Under the pieces are notes generated by a model. That model did not search any database. It had not been told where the DNA came from and saw only the letters and a program-made list of their open reading frames with translations. The translations under genes and the position numbers were made by a program. From Paenibacillus lactis (GTDB lineage: Bacteria; Bacillota; Bacilli; Paenibacillales; Paenibacillaceae): 64,000 nt of DNA. The stretch is taken from NCBI RefSeq assembly GCF_017873605.1, contig NZ_JAGGKI010000016.1, positions 1 to 64,000 on the forward strand, given 5' to 3'. This document shows positions 33,501-41,820 of this stretch, piece by piece. Every line of letters begins with the position of its first letter. Positions within the stretch are counted from its first letter, which is position 1.

Positions 33501-35116
33501 CGCCGCTCTCCCCCAGCCGTGATCCGGTTTCGATATTCCGTCGGTGTATCGCCCGTATGCTTCTTGAACAGGACGCTAAAATACTGCGGATCCTGGTACC
33601 CCGTGCTCGCAGCAATCTCGTACGTCTTCATTCCCGAATGCTTGAGCAGCTCCTTCGCCTTATCCATCCGGATATCGGTCACGTATTCCACGAAGGTCCG
33701 GCCGGTATGCGCCTTAAAGAGCGCGCTGAAATAGCTGGTACTCATGAAAATGCGGCTGCTGACCGTCTTTACGGACAGATCCGGATCGCTATAGTGGGAA
33801 TGTATGTAATCCACAGCCTCCATCATTTGACTGCGGGTTAGATCCTTACGGGTCTGCGCCACGCCTCGCAGCGCCTCCCCGCATACGCCTTTCAGCCACA
33901 CCTCGATCTGCTCCAGCGATCGGAAGGAATACAAGTCGGACAGCAGCCTCTTCTCCATCCCGAACAGATCATGATCGTTGCTTCCCATCTCCATCAAGGT
34001 CTGCAGCACGGCCAGCATCACGCGCAGAATCCGCACATGGCATAATTCAATCGGCATTGAAGCGCTTCCAATTTCCTGGATCAGCCGCTGGATGCAATGG
34101 TCGACCTCGGAAGCGGTCCCCGCACGGATCGCCGACACAAGCGCCGCCTCAGCTTCGAAGCCGTCTTGAAGAGGCTTCCCCCCGCGCACCTCCAGGTCCG
34201 TAATGTTCACGACCTGATCAGGCCCCATCAGCAGCCGGTACTCCAGGGCGGCTTCGGAAGCGCGGCAGGAATGCCGGATCTCGGCTACATCGCTGCGTAC
34301 GGTCCCAATACCGACCGTTACCGTAAACTTCATATATTCCTTCACGGAATTACGAATGTCTTCGGCCAGCTTATATGCCTGTGCATGCAGCTCTTCCGCA
34401 TTTGATCCTGACAGCACTGCCATGACCTTATGTTCTTTGAAACGAAAAACCGCCGATTCTTGCGCGCTCCCTGCAATCTCTTGAACAATGTTGTAAAGGG
34501 CAAAGGCATACAGCTCCACATCAGCCGTCTCCCCATACAGCGACGGCTCGTCTATCTCAGCTGTCATGGCGATATATAACGGCCCGTTTAGCGGAATATT
34601 GAAGTACGCCAGCTTGGCCGTGATATCCGCTCTTCGCATCGGCGATGAAGCCAGGCGTTCCAGAAAGCGCTCCGAGAGCAGCGCCATGCTGTTCTTCAGC
34701 TCCTGCTTCATCCTTAGAAGATGCTCGTTGCGGCCGCTCTCCTCGTCCATTTCCAGTTTGATTTTGTCCAGCAGCTCGCGCAGTTCTGCGGATGTAATCG
34801 GTTTCAAAATAAAGTCTGTTACCTGCAGCTTCACCGCCTGCTGCGCGTAATCGAAATCATCAAAGCCGGTCAAAATAATAATCCGCGTCTTCGGATACTT
34901 CTCCACGATATGACGGGACAGCTCCAGCCCGTCCATGTATGGCATGCAGATGTCCGTCAGCACCACGTCCGGCCGTTCTTGGGCCATTACCTCCAGCGCT
35001 TCGCGTCCGTTCTCGCAGGCTCCGATGCATTCATATCCATGTTTGGCCCATTGAATCCGCTCTCTAATGCCTTCCCTTACGATCGGTTCATCATCCACGA
35101 TCAGGATTTTGTACAC
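33497..35116 (-). CDS. YesN-type response regulator with AraC HTH
   Basis: The receiver domain (1-125) carries I-V-D-D-E-P, the phospho-Asp in V-V-L-T-D-I-C-M-P-Y-M-D-G, and the final K in F-I-L-K-P. A long middle linker of about 280 residues follows, then the double AraC helix-turn-helix (F-M-S-T-S-Y-F-S-A-L-F-K-A-H-T-G and A-A-S-T-G-Y-Q-D-P-Q-Y-F). GTG 35116 has GGGGGAG seven bases upstream and gives MYKILIVDDE. It probably activates the downstream importer. Confidence 0.95.
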   Translation of the reverse strand: MYKILIVDDEPIVREGIRERIQWAKHGYECIGACENGREALEVMAQERPDVVLTDICMPYMDGLELSRHIVEKYPKTRIIILTGFDDFDYAQQAVKLQVTDFILKPITSAELRELLDKIKLEMDEESGRNEHLLRMKQELKNSMALLSERFLERLASSPMRRADITAKLAYFNIPLNGPLYIAMTAEIDEPSLYGETADVELYAFALYNIVQEIAGSAQESAVFRFKEHKVMAVLSGSNAEELHAQAYKLAEDIRNSVKEYMKFTVTVGIGTVRSDVAEIRHSCRASEAALEYRLLMGPDQVVNITDLEVRGGKPLQDGFEAEAALVSAIRAGTASEVDHCIQRLIQEIGSASMPIELCHVRILRVMLAVLQTLMEMGSNDHDLFGMEKRLLSDLYSFRSLEQIEVWLKGVCGEALRGVAQTRKDLTRSQMMEAVDYIHSHYSDPDLSVKTVSSRIFMSTSYFSALFKAHTGRTFVEYVTDIRMDKAKELLKHSGMKTYEIAASTGYQDPQYFSVLFKKHTGDTPTEYRNRITAGGERR

Positions 35117-35185
35117 GCAGCATCTCCCCCATCCGAAGCAATTCACATTTTTGTTGATTTTGTCGCGTTATGAGGTGAATATACA

Positions 35186-35220
35186 GGAAAAGCCCTTCGG
35201 CAGGCAACTGCCAAAGGGCT
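35186..35220 (-). terminator. Intrinsic terminator after the FMN-reductase gene
   Basis: AGCCCTTTGGCAG and CTGCCGAAGGGCT pair with one mismatch on the minus strand and run into TTTTCC. Confidence 0.85.
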
Positions 35221-35234
35221 CCATGATCTGTTAT

Positions 35235-35777
35235 CTACTTGCGGGTATTCATCCATGTGATGAAATTGTTGACCACGAGATCGAGGAAACGGATCGTCGG
35301 TTCATGAATCAGCTTACCGGATTCATCCATCTTCTCATGGACGGCGCCGATATAAACCTCATTGTTCGGCAGCAGCGGAGATGTGATGCCCACGGAAAAA
35401 AGGATATCCCGCAGATGCTCTTGTGCGCGAACCGTTCCCAGCTGACCCATCGATGCGCCCATGATCCATGACGGCTTTCCGTTCATAACCTTATCGACGC
35501 GCGATAACCAATCCAGCGCGTTCTTGAGCACGCCCGGTATGGAATAATTATACTCCGGCGTGATCCATAATACCGCGTCCGCGGCAGCAATCTGCTCTTT
35601 AAACTCCTTGACGGCCTTAGGCGGGTCCAGCTCAATGTCTTCATCGTAAAAAGGAAGCGGGCGAATATCCGCAATTTCAAATGTGATCTGATCCGCATAC
35701 CGCTTTTTCAAATATTCCGCCAGCTTCCGGTTGTACGACTCTTTTCTAATGCTTCCTACAACGATTGCAACTTTCAT
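35235..35777 (-). CDS. NADPH-dependent FMN reductase
   Basis: This 180-residue flavodoxin-like protein has the FMN phosphate loop G-S-I-R-K-E-S-Y-N-R-K-L-A, then P-L-P-F-Y-D-E-D and T-P-E-Y-N-Y-S-I-P-G-V-L-K-N-A-L-D-W, characteristic of the NADPH-dependent FMN/azoreductase (YhdA/YwqN-like) family. ATG 35777 follows GGAGGG. It stands alone, with its own terminator, between the sugar sensor set and a second FMN reductase operon. Confidence 0.94.
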   Translation of the reverse strand: MKVAIVVGSIRKESYNRKLAEYLKKRYADQITFEIADIRPLPFYDEDIELDPPKAVKEFKEQIAAADAVLWITPEYNYSIPGVLKNALDWLSRVDKVMNGKPSWIMGASMGQLGTVRAQEHLRDILFSVGITSPLLPNNEVYIGAVHEKMDESGKLIHEPTIRFLDLVVNNFITWMNTRK

Positions 35778-35880
35778 GATTCCCTCCAGTTCCGTGCTTT
35801 TTTAGCACATAAATGTTCCATTGACGATACCCTGCTTGATATGATTACCATATCTTCCGACGTTTAAAATAACTTTTATC

Positions 35881-37593
35881 CTACTTCATTAACGACAGCA
35901 GCCTACACACACCGCGTTCCATATCTGATCTTCTCTCCGGCGGCACATATTGGAGCAGGGACAATGCAGCATAAGGCACTTTGATGGCATGTGGATCTTC
36001 ATATTGTCTGTTCCAATAGCTTGCTTCCGTAATCGAGGCTTCCTCGGCGATGTTTACCCCCTGGTTCGATAGCGCTTCAGGCCTTAGGCGGTTAAGCTTC
36101 ATTTGCAGCCGATGATTGCCTTGACCGAGCTTTGCCAGCTCGGCGTATCCGAGCCGTTCCAGTTCAATCAGCGCATGGGCATGGGTAACGCCATGCTCCA
36201 GTTCACCGGCAAAAAAGTAAAACTCGCCTTCAACATGTTGATCCGGCAGGACGAGTTCCAGCTCGGAAAGGGCACGAACTGCCAGATCCGATGCATCCCG
36301 GTAAGGCGGGATGTCCGAGAGCAAATTTTCCGATCGATTCAGCTGCGTATAATCATCGATTCCGTAATAGCGTGCAAGTTTATGTTCTCCGCCTGCATCT
36401 TCCATCAGCTTTAGGATGCCTCGAACGATGGACGGAGTCAGCAAGTCCGGACGGTCCCGCAGCGCCTTTAGCGCGAGTACGCCTAAGGTTACCCCATGTC
36501 CGGAGGTGCTCAGATTTGTCAGGTTAGGCAGCAAGCCTTCAATCAATCGTTCCATCAGCTCTGGCTGCGCAGTTTCGGGAGGATAGGGCTTAAACCAATC
36601 TTCATGCCGACTGCGCAAGTGGCGGCAATTGGCAGCCAGCCCCTGCAATACCTCCTGCGGAAGGTCATGCTCTTTTTGCATATAATAAGCTGCCAAATAA
36701 GCTCCGCCGACATGCCCTTCAAACCATCCGACCTCGCCGCCCCGGCTCAAAGCCGTCAGACCTTCCTCAAGAAATTCGTCGCCAATGACCGAATTCACCT
36801 CCTCCCCTTCGGCTGCGTGCGGCAAATTCAGCCTGACCGCAATATCCTTGGGGAAGCTAGTGACCTTCAATCGGATGCTGTACCCGTACATTCTGAAATG
36901 AAGACCTGCTTCGGTATCCGATATAATCATCCGGCGATCCAAGGATGACCGAACCCGATCCAGAAAGCGTTCGTCTGTCACGCCATATGTTATTTCCAGT
37001 GAAGGCGCCAGCGCATACATCGCGATTGGGATCCATTTGCGCATGGTTGATACAACAACGGCGTGGGCCGTTCCGCCAATAACAAAAGCAAATTGATCAG
37101 ACTCCTTGGCAATCGTTAACCCGAGCGTCTGTTTCATCCATAATCTTGCAGCTACCGGGTCTTCCACGGGCAGCCCTACCTCCCGCAAATACAGGACACC
37201 GTAAGTGCCATACGGAACGAGCACATCTTCCTTCAAATACGGATGGGCAAGAAATTCGAGCAAATTCCCGTCTCCATCCCTGAAGTACACGTTCACACTG
37301 GAATCGATTGAAGCAACAATTTTTCCGTCCGGCCCTTTTAATAAGGGCATCTGCTCCCCAAGCTTCTGAACAATGAATTCAAACTGGGAATAAGCCACCT
37401 CAAACGCCATGTGGACAGGGGTTATCGGTTCACCAGCTTCCTCAAATTTCAGCGTAAAATCAGGCGTTGGCTGAAACTCGATCTCGTTCTCGCTTTCCCT
37501 TGCGACAGGGAAATGAAGCAGATCATGGTAGAATTGCTTCACCCCCTGGATCGAAACCGTCTTTAATTTCAAACAGGCGAAATGGGTAATCAT
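35881..37593 (-). CDS. VOC-domain protein with large helical C-terminal domain
   Basis: Residues 1 to about 230 contain two VOC-like halves (T-H-F-A-C-L-K-L-K-T-V and F-R-D-G-D-G-N-L-L-E-F as metal-site strands). Residues about 270-570 are mainly helical with G-H-V-G-G-A-Y-L-A-A-Y-Y, L-S-T-S-G-H-G-V-T-L-G and H-G-V-T-H-A-H-A-L repeats, which look like an alpha-toroid oxidoreductase-type domain. ATG 37593 overlaps the FMN-reductase stop by four bases, so it may use flavin from that partner. No specific function can be named. Confidence 0.75.
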   Translation of the reverse strand: MITHFACLKLKTVSIQGVKQFYHDLLHFPVARESENEIEFQPTPDFTLKFEEAGEPITPVHMAFEVAYSQFEFIVQKLGEQMPLLKGPDGKIVASIDSSVNVYFRDGDGNLLEFLAHPYLKEDVLVPYGTYGVLYLREVGLPVEDPVAARLWMKQTLGLTIAKESDQFAFVIGGTAHAVVVSTMRKWIPIAMYALAPSLEITYGVTDERFLDRVRSSLDRRMIISDTEAGLHFRMYGYSIRLKVTSFPKDIAVRLNLPHAAEGEEVNSVIGDEFLEEGLTALSRGGEVGWFEGHVGGAYLAAYYMQKEHDLPQEVLQGLAANCRHLRSRHEDWFKPYPPETAQPELMERLIEGLLPNLTNLSTSGHGVTLGVLALKALRDRPDLLTPSIVRGILKLMEDAGGEHKLARYYGIDDYTQLNRSENLLSDIPPYRDASDLAVRALSELELVLPDQHVEGEFYFFAGELEHGVTHAHALIELERLGYAELAKLGQGNHRLQMKLNRLRPEALSNQGVNIAEEASITEASYWNRQYEDPHAIKVPYAALSLLQYVPPERRSDMERGVCRLLSLMK

Positions 37594-38150
37594 AAGGCTT
37601 CGACCTCCTCTTTGCTGCTGATCTTCTTGACCAGCTCCATGAAGATAGCGAGGGCTTCCTTGGCTCGATAATCCAGGACGATCGTTCCTTCTGCCGCTTC
37701 CGATTCGTAAAGATTGCGCTGAGACCCCCCGATGGAAATCCACTCCGGACTGTTAATTCCGTGCAGATTGCGTACCGTAGCCTGCATCTGCTGCAACGAA
37801 CTCACACCGACCGCGCCGCCCGCCGAGCTTACGGATAGAACCGGCTTACCCGAGAAATGCATCTGCCCCATATGATCCAAGGCGTTCTTCAGCACTCCGC
37901 TCATCCCTCCGTGATACTCCGGTGTAGTCAAAATAATGCCGTCGGCCTCCATTAACAGACGCTGCAGCTCACGAACGCCCTCATGACGGTTAAATATCTC
38001 GTCTGGGGAATAGAAGGGAAGCGGAGTTTCATACAAGTTAAACAGCTCCGTTTCCACGGACCCCAGGTTCATTTGTGCTTGAAGGGCTTTCGCCAAAATG
38101 GTGCTTGTTGCTTCCTTGCGGTTGCTGCCCGCGATGATCACGATCTTCAT
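37590..38150 (-). CDS. NADPH-dependent FMN reductase (coupled to the VOC fusion)
   Basis: The flavodoxin-like core starts M-K-I-V-I-I-A-G-S-N-R-K-E-A-T-S and continues with P-L-P-F-Y-S-P-D-E and T-P-E-Y-H-G-G-M-S-G-V-L-K-N-A-L-D-H. ATG 38150 has GGGGAGG upstream; 15 extra codons of the long ORF lack a ribosome site. It may supply reduced FMN for a flavin-dependent oxygenase, so the coupled VOC fusion gene may encode one. Confidence 0.93.
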   Translation of the reverse strand: MKIVIIAGSNRKEATSTILAKALQAQMNLGSVETELFNLYETPLPFYSPDEIFNRHEGVRELQRLLMEADGIILTTPEYHGGMSGVLKNALDHMGQMHFSGKPVLSVSSAGGAVGVSSLQQMQATVRNLHGINSPEWISIGGSQRNLYESEAAEGTIVLDYRAKEALAIFMELVKKISSKEEVEAL

Positions 38151-38244
38151 TTGTACTGCCTCCCCTGCTCGTATTTGAAAGCTTGTTATGTACATTGTAG
38201 AGGAGGCAAGCGATCGAAATCGTCAGCATATGGAGTGATTTTAC

Positions 38245-38279
38245 AAGCAAAAGCTCTCATGCCTTCGGCTGAGAGCTTC
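38245..38279 (-). terminator. Hairpin after the NarL-type regulator
   Basis: AAGCTCTCA pairs with TGAGAGCTT around a TGCCTTCGGC loop. On the minus strand it continues TTTTGCTTG, giving a moderate terminator 60 bases behind the regulator. Confidence 0.7.
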
Positions 38280-38336
38280 TACAACTTTAGTCTTAGAAAA
38301 GTTGGCGTTCATCAGATCCAATTCATTCCCGACACC

Positions 38337-39005
38337 TTATACAATTCCATGCTTTAGCGCGTAAATGGCTGCCTGCGTCCGGTCGGCAACCCCCAGCTTA
38401 TCGAGCAGATGACTGACATGGGTTTTGACCGTTTTCTCCGTAATGTGAAGAGCGTCACTGATTTCCCTATTATTCATGCCTGATGCTATCAGCTGCAGGA
38501 CCTCTTGCTCGCGCCGGGTGAGCTTATCCAGCTCCTGTGCAGCCTTTCCCGAATGAGCGGGTCCGCTGGCTTCTTCAGCTCCTGCCGGCGAAGTCACATG
38601 CGTCATAAGCAGACCTGCAGCATCAGGATGCAGCTCGACCTGCCCTTGGAACACCCGTCTGATCGCGGCTACAAGCTCCTCCGGCTCAATATCCTTCAAG
38701 AGATATCCGCGGGCTCCCGCCCGAATGGCGGGCAGAACGTGGTCATAATCGACAAACGAGGTCAGCACAATGACTTTAATGTCAGGCTGTTCTTTTTTTA
38801 ATCGTGCCGTCGTATCGATGCCATTGAGAACAGGCATATTCAAGTCCATTAACACGATATCGGGATTTACTTGTTTGGCCGTCTCCAGCGTCTCCTCGCC
38901 ATTCGCGGCTTCACCGACCATTTCGATATCCGGCTGCGTTGCCAGAAAAACCTGAAGCCCCCGGCGAACCATGGCATGATCGTCAGCGATCATCAATCGA
39001 ATCAT
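38337..39005 (-). CDS. NarL/LuxR-type response regulator
   Basis: The receiver has the acidic pair I-A-D-D-H, phospho-Asp in V-L-M-D-L-N-M-P-V-L-N-G and L-K-D at the end. The DNA-binding part is a LuxR HTH: L-T-R-R-E-Q-E-V-L-Q-L-I-A-S-G-M-N-N-R-E-I-S and T-V-K-T-H-V-S-H-L-L-D-K-L. Its start overlaps the kinase stop by four bases, so both are made together. Possible targets include the downstream FMN reductase/VOC unit, but this is inferred from position only. Confidence 0.95.
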   Translation of the reverse strand: MIRLMIADDHAMVRRGLQVFLATQPDIEMVGEAANGEETLETAKQVNPDIVLMDLNMPVLNGIDTTARLKKEQPDIKVIVLTSFVDYDHVLPAIRAGARGYLLKDIEPEELVAAIRRVFQGQVELHPDAAGLLMTHVTSPAGAEEASGPAHSGKAAQELDKLTRREQEVLQLIASGMNNREISDALHITEKTVKTHVSHLLDKLGVADRTQAAIYALKHGIV

Positions 39006-40699
39006 CGGTCCCCCTCCTTCTCTGTTAATCTCTCCCTCAAGGGCAGCATAACCTCAATGATGGTTCCCTCCCTGTGTACACTGTATAACCGGAATCGTCC
39101 TCCTAGCGTTTCAGCGCGCTCGCGCATGCTGGACAGCCCGATGGAATGCTTTGTCAGCTCGTTCAATCGCTGCTTGGTAATCCCTCGCCCACGGTCCTCA
39201 ATCCGAAGCTCGACTTCATCCTCCTGGAGGGATAAAGCTATCGTTACTTCCTTGGTATCCGCATGCTTGCTCACATTGTTCAGCGCCTCTTGGCCGATCC
39301 TCCACAAAGCTTCTTCCACGATACGAGGAAGCTCCTGTATCCCGCTGATATGCGAACGCACATGAAGCCTCAATCGTTCCCCGTATTGCTTAAGCCCTGT
39401 CATAAGCCCTTCCTCGAGTCCGGGCGGACGAAGCTGCATGATCAGCTCCCGCATTTCCTTCAGAGCGCTTTGCGATAACGACTGAATATCATGGATCGTG
39501 TCCTGCAGCATACTGTTTGTTTCGTTCGGCTCCCCGGCAAGCATACCGCCTACCCCCTTGGACATCATCACCAGGGAGAAGAGGGTTTGACTTACCGAGT
39601 CGTGCAGGTCCCGGGCTAGACGATTTCGCTCATCCATCCTTGCGAGCTCCCGTCGGTTCTCCTCCAGACGGAACCGCTGAAGCGTCATCCCGATATGTTC
39701 AGCCAGAGCCTCAATCACCCCGAGGTCCGCCCGGTACGAATCCCGGTAGGGGTTATACGCTACCAGAAGCAGTCCCTTTTCGGAATCACCTGCTGCCGCC
39801 AGCGGGACAGCAACCGCTCGGGTAACGGATGAGATCCATCCCTCTTTAGCCAAGTGATCCGCAAGCCGCTGGGCGTCTTCGGCACTTATCGGATCCGTCG
39901 TGACACTCCCCTTCCGGGAGCGGGTTCGTGCGGTATCGGCAAGTGGAAATTTGGCATGGGGCAGCGTGGTTTGCCCTCCGCTGTATAGGGCTCTGAGCGT
40001 CACTTCGTTGCCGGCGGGTTCCAGCAATGCGGCCACAGGCCAATCAAAATAACGGCCGATTAAGCTCATGACCTGCTTCGTTAATTCGGCCCGATCCACC
40101 GCTTGGGAAGCATAAGCACCGAGTGCGCCGCTATACTCTCCGAGCCGGGCGAACAAATCCGCGCGACGCTGCTCGGCTGTGTATAGACGCATGCGTTCGA
40201 TAGCGCTGCCGATTTGGTAAGCCACCGACTCCAAGAGCGCCAGCTCCTCTTTGGAGAAGTGCAGCTTCCCGGGGGCAGCTACATTCAACACGCCGAACCT
40301 GCGGCTGCCGGATCGCAAAGGAACGGTTGCATGGTGGGTAATGCCTTCCGTATCGCCCCACTGGTACCGGACGGCGTTATCCAGACGTTTGCAATTCAAA
40401 ATGTTTACGGCATTCCTCAAACGGCCGTCGTCATAACGCTCCAGGCACCAACAGCTGCCGCAGCGCATGGGCTTGTCGTCCTCCCTGCGGAGGGCAGGCG
40501 GCAAATTCCGGCCGGCAATGAATTCATGCGTTCCCGGATCCTCCACTAAGAACAGCCAACCGGTCGTAAGTCCTGTCAGCTCCAGCAGCTTCCCAATCAC
40601 CACATCCAGCATGGGGATTAACTCATTCGATTCGTTCAACGTTTCGGCAATGGTCTTCAGCGTGATTAACTCCTGAACATGCGTATCGTGTGTGGACAT
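39002..40699 (-). CDS. GAF-domain sensor histidine kinase with a Cys cluster
   Basis: This soluble 565-residue kinase has a first GAF domain at about 10-175, a second GAF at about 190-345, then HisKA_3 with R-L-A-R-D-L-H-D-S-V-S-Q and a HATPase with A-L-N-N-V-S-K-H-A and G-R-G-I. In the first GAF are C80, C83, C85 and C103 (R-C-G-S-C-W-C), a likely Fe-S or redox site reminiscent of the AirS-type kinases. No membrane segment is present, so it senses an internal signal. AAAGGAG precedes ATG 40699. Confidence 0.93.
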   Translation of the reverse strand: MSTHDTHVQELITLKTIAETLNESNELIPMLDVVIGKLLELTGLTTGWLFLVEDPGTHEFIAGRNLPPALRREDDKPMRCGSCWCLERYDDGRLRNAVNILNCKRLDNAVRYQWGDTEGITHHATVPLRSGSRRFGVLNVAAPGKLHFSKEELALLESVAYQIGSAIERMRLYTAEQRRADLFARLGEYSGALGAYASQAVDRAELTKQVMSLIGRYFDWPVAALLEPAGNEVTLRALYSGGQTTLPHAKFPLADTARTRSRKGSVTTDPISAEDAQRLADHLAKEGWISSVTRAVAVPLAAAGDSEKGLLLVAYNPYRDSYRADLGVIEALAEHIGMTLQRFRLEENRRELARMDERNRLARDLHDSVSQTLFSLVMMSKGVGGMLAGEPNETNSMLQDTIHDIQSLSQSALKEMRELIMQLRPPGLEEGLMTGLKQYGERLRLHVRSHISGIQELPRIVEEALWRIGQEALNNVSKHADTKEVTIALSLQEDEVELRIEDRGRGITKQRLNELTKHSIGLSSMRERAETLGGRFRLYSVHREGTIIEVMLPLRERLTEKEGDR

Positions 40700-40812
40700 A
40701 CGCGAAAGCTCCTTTTATTTTGCATTCTGAAGTAACTATATTATATAATCCAGTCACGCACCACCTTCCCTCGGCTCCCTTGACCAGAATCCAACGTTCA
40801 CCTTACGAATGT

Positions 40813-40829
40813 CTGGTAAAAAACAATTA
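40813..40829. repeat. Conserved upstream box of RNA element B
   Basis: CTGGTAAAAAACAATTA is identical to the sequence at 26688-26704 and lies 41 bases before the TAATAT of element B. Between them the two copies diverge. Confidence 0.6.
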
Positions 40830-40870
40830 TTATTGTTTTATCTATTGCAAATTTCCACCAATCTATGGCT

Positions 40871-41000
40871 TAATATAGAGGTCGGGCCGACGAAATGAGC
40901 GGAAAGGAGGCTGAAGCGCAATGATTCAGATCCACGAGGTGGTATTCGCTTAAAGCGAATACCCGTTCCCATGGGAGCCCCCGGGGCTCCCTATATCTGT
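40871..41000 (+). ncRNA. Structured RNA element B (copy 2), upstream of a CD3324-family gene
   Basis: After TAATAT come the hairpin GTCG-GGC-CGAC (40881-40891), the 16-base block CGGAAAGGAGGCTGAA (40900-40915) identical to element A, and a CTGAA/TTCAG hairpin with an ATG in its loop. The 9-bp hairpin GGTATTCGC-TTAAA-GCGAATACC (40941-40963) holds the stop codon. A GGGAGCC/GGCTCCC terminator (40973-40991) follows, then TATATCTGTTTT. Compared with element A, stem pairs change C-G to G-C and C-G to T-A, showing selection on structure. It may regulate the gene at 41121 by attenuation. Confidence 0.72.
40921..40953 (+). CDS. 10-residue peptide of RNA element B
   Basis: ATG 40921 lies ten bases behind AAAGGAGG and opens MIQIHEVVFA-stop. 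It matches the element-A peptide MIQNTEVAFA. The start lies in one hairpin loop and the stop in the next, so a translating ribosome would open both stems. A leader-peptide role for the CD3324-family gene is inferred. Confidence 0.55.
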   Translation: MIQIHEVVFA

Positions 41001-41052
41001 TTTCCAATTCGTAAACACAACAAATTATAAATTCGAAAGGAGGAGGGCAAGC

Positions 41053-41190
41053 ATGATCAATACAATTGTTTTGACACTCAGCGATAGCTTGAACATTCAT
41101 ACAGAAAGAGGAGGGCATCGATGGGCCATTACAAAAACGGTAGAGAAGTGCTTCCCCCCGAGCTGCTGCAGCAAATTCAACAGTATATAG
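41053..41190 (+). CDS. Possible upstream ORF overlapping the CD3324-family gene
   Basis: ATG 41053 follows AAAGGAGGAGGG and opens a 45-codon ORF (MINTIVLTLSDSLNIHTERG onward) that continues past the CD3324-family start in another frame. No similarity is recognised. It may be a regulatory uORF or chance; the strong ribosome site is the main support. Confidence 0.3.
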   Translation: MINTIVLTLSDSLNIHTERGGHRWAITKTVEKCFPPSCCSKFNSI

Positions 41191-41408
41191 ACGGAGAACT
41201 TCTCTACATACCGAAACAAAGCGAGCAAAGAGCCGGCTGGGGTGAATTAAGCGGTTCCCGAGAACGCATCGAACGTCGCAATAAGGAAATGTACCGGGCC
41301 TACTGCAAGGGCCGGACCATTGAAGAATTAGAACGGACCTACTTCCTGTCCGGAGAAAGCGTCCGCAAAATCATCAGTAAACTTACCCGCGTTGGGACTA
41401 GAACCTAA
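41121..41408 (+). CDS. CD3324-family HTH protein
   Basis: This 95-residue protein begins GHYKNGREVLPPELLQQIQQY and has I-D-G-E-L-L-Y-I-P, both typical of the CD3324 family common in Clostridia and Paenibacillus. The C-terminal T-I-E-E-L-E-R-T-Y-F-L-S-G-E-S-V-R-K-I-I-S is a helix-turn-helix of the Mor-like type, so DNA binding is likely; the targets are unknown. The start is preceded by GAGGAGGG. Upstream lies RNA element B, which ends in a terminator, so expression may depend on read-through. Confidence 0.85.
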   Translation: MGHYKNGREVLPPELLQQIQQYIDGELLYIPKQSEQRAGWGELSGSRERIERRNKEMYRAYCKGRTIEELERTYFLSGESVRKIISKLTRVGTRT

Positions 41409-41447
41409 ATCTATGAGACTTCCAAATGGCTCACGCGGATTACGATA

Positions 41448-41477
41448 GGACTGTTCCCCAGAGGGAGCAGTCCCTTT
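41448..41477 (+). terminator. Intrinsic terminator after the CD3324-family gene
   Basis: GGACTGTTCCC pairs with GGGAGCAGTCC (one mismatch) and is followed by CTTTC. It lies 40 bases behind the stop codon. I see no gene between here and the next terminator. Confidence 0.75.
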
Positions 41478-41606
41478 CAATTTACATAGCTATGATCGGC
41501 AATGGCCAAGATCGAGAGGGTGCCAAAGGCAGCTCAATATGTCCTATCGCACCGTTGCTCATGTTGGCTCGTATCCGCCCTGTCGAACAGATCAACATCT
41601 TTTCAA

Positions 41607-41661
41607 AAAAAAACGAAAAACAATCAGCCCTTTCGCTTCCCTTAAGGAAGTCGGAAGGGCT
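41607..41661 (-). terminator. Intrinsic terminator after the GH2 gene
   Basis: A long stem (41626-41640 with 41646-41661) is followed on the minus strand by GATTGTTTTTCGTTTTTTTTT. From here to 41820 no ORF or further structure is convincing. Confidence 0.85.
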
Positions 41662-41820
41662 GTGTTGTTCCTGTCCACGTTACCTAGTGCCTCTATTCGA
41701 TTCACACGCAAGAAGCCGCTTGATTTTGAAGATGGGTATTCGGCACCATCACGGTCAGGATCCTAAGCGGCCGTCGTTCGCCGGGGCAACCTCAAACTTC
41801 AGCCCCCGTAAAGACCCCCG

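Noticed and set aside
40936-40950. T-box-like GAGGTGGTATTCGC in element B
   Set aside because: It resembles the T-box GGTGGNACCGCG by a few bases, but the element is too short, lacks specifier-loop features and no aminoacyl-tRNA or amino-acid gene follows.
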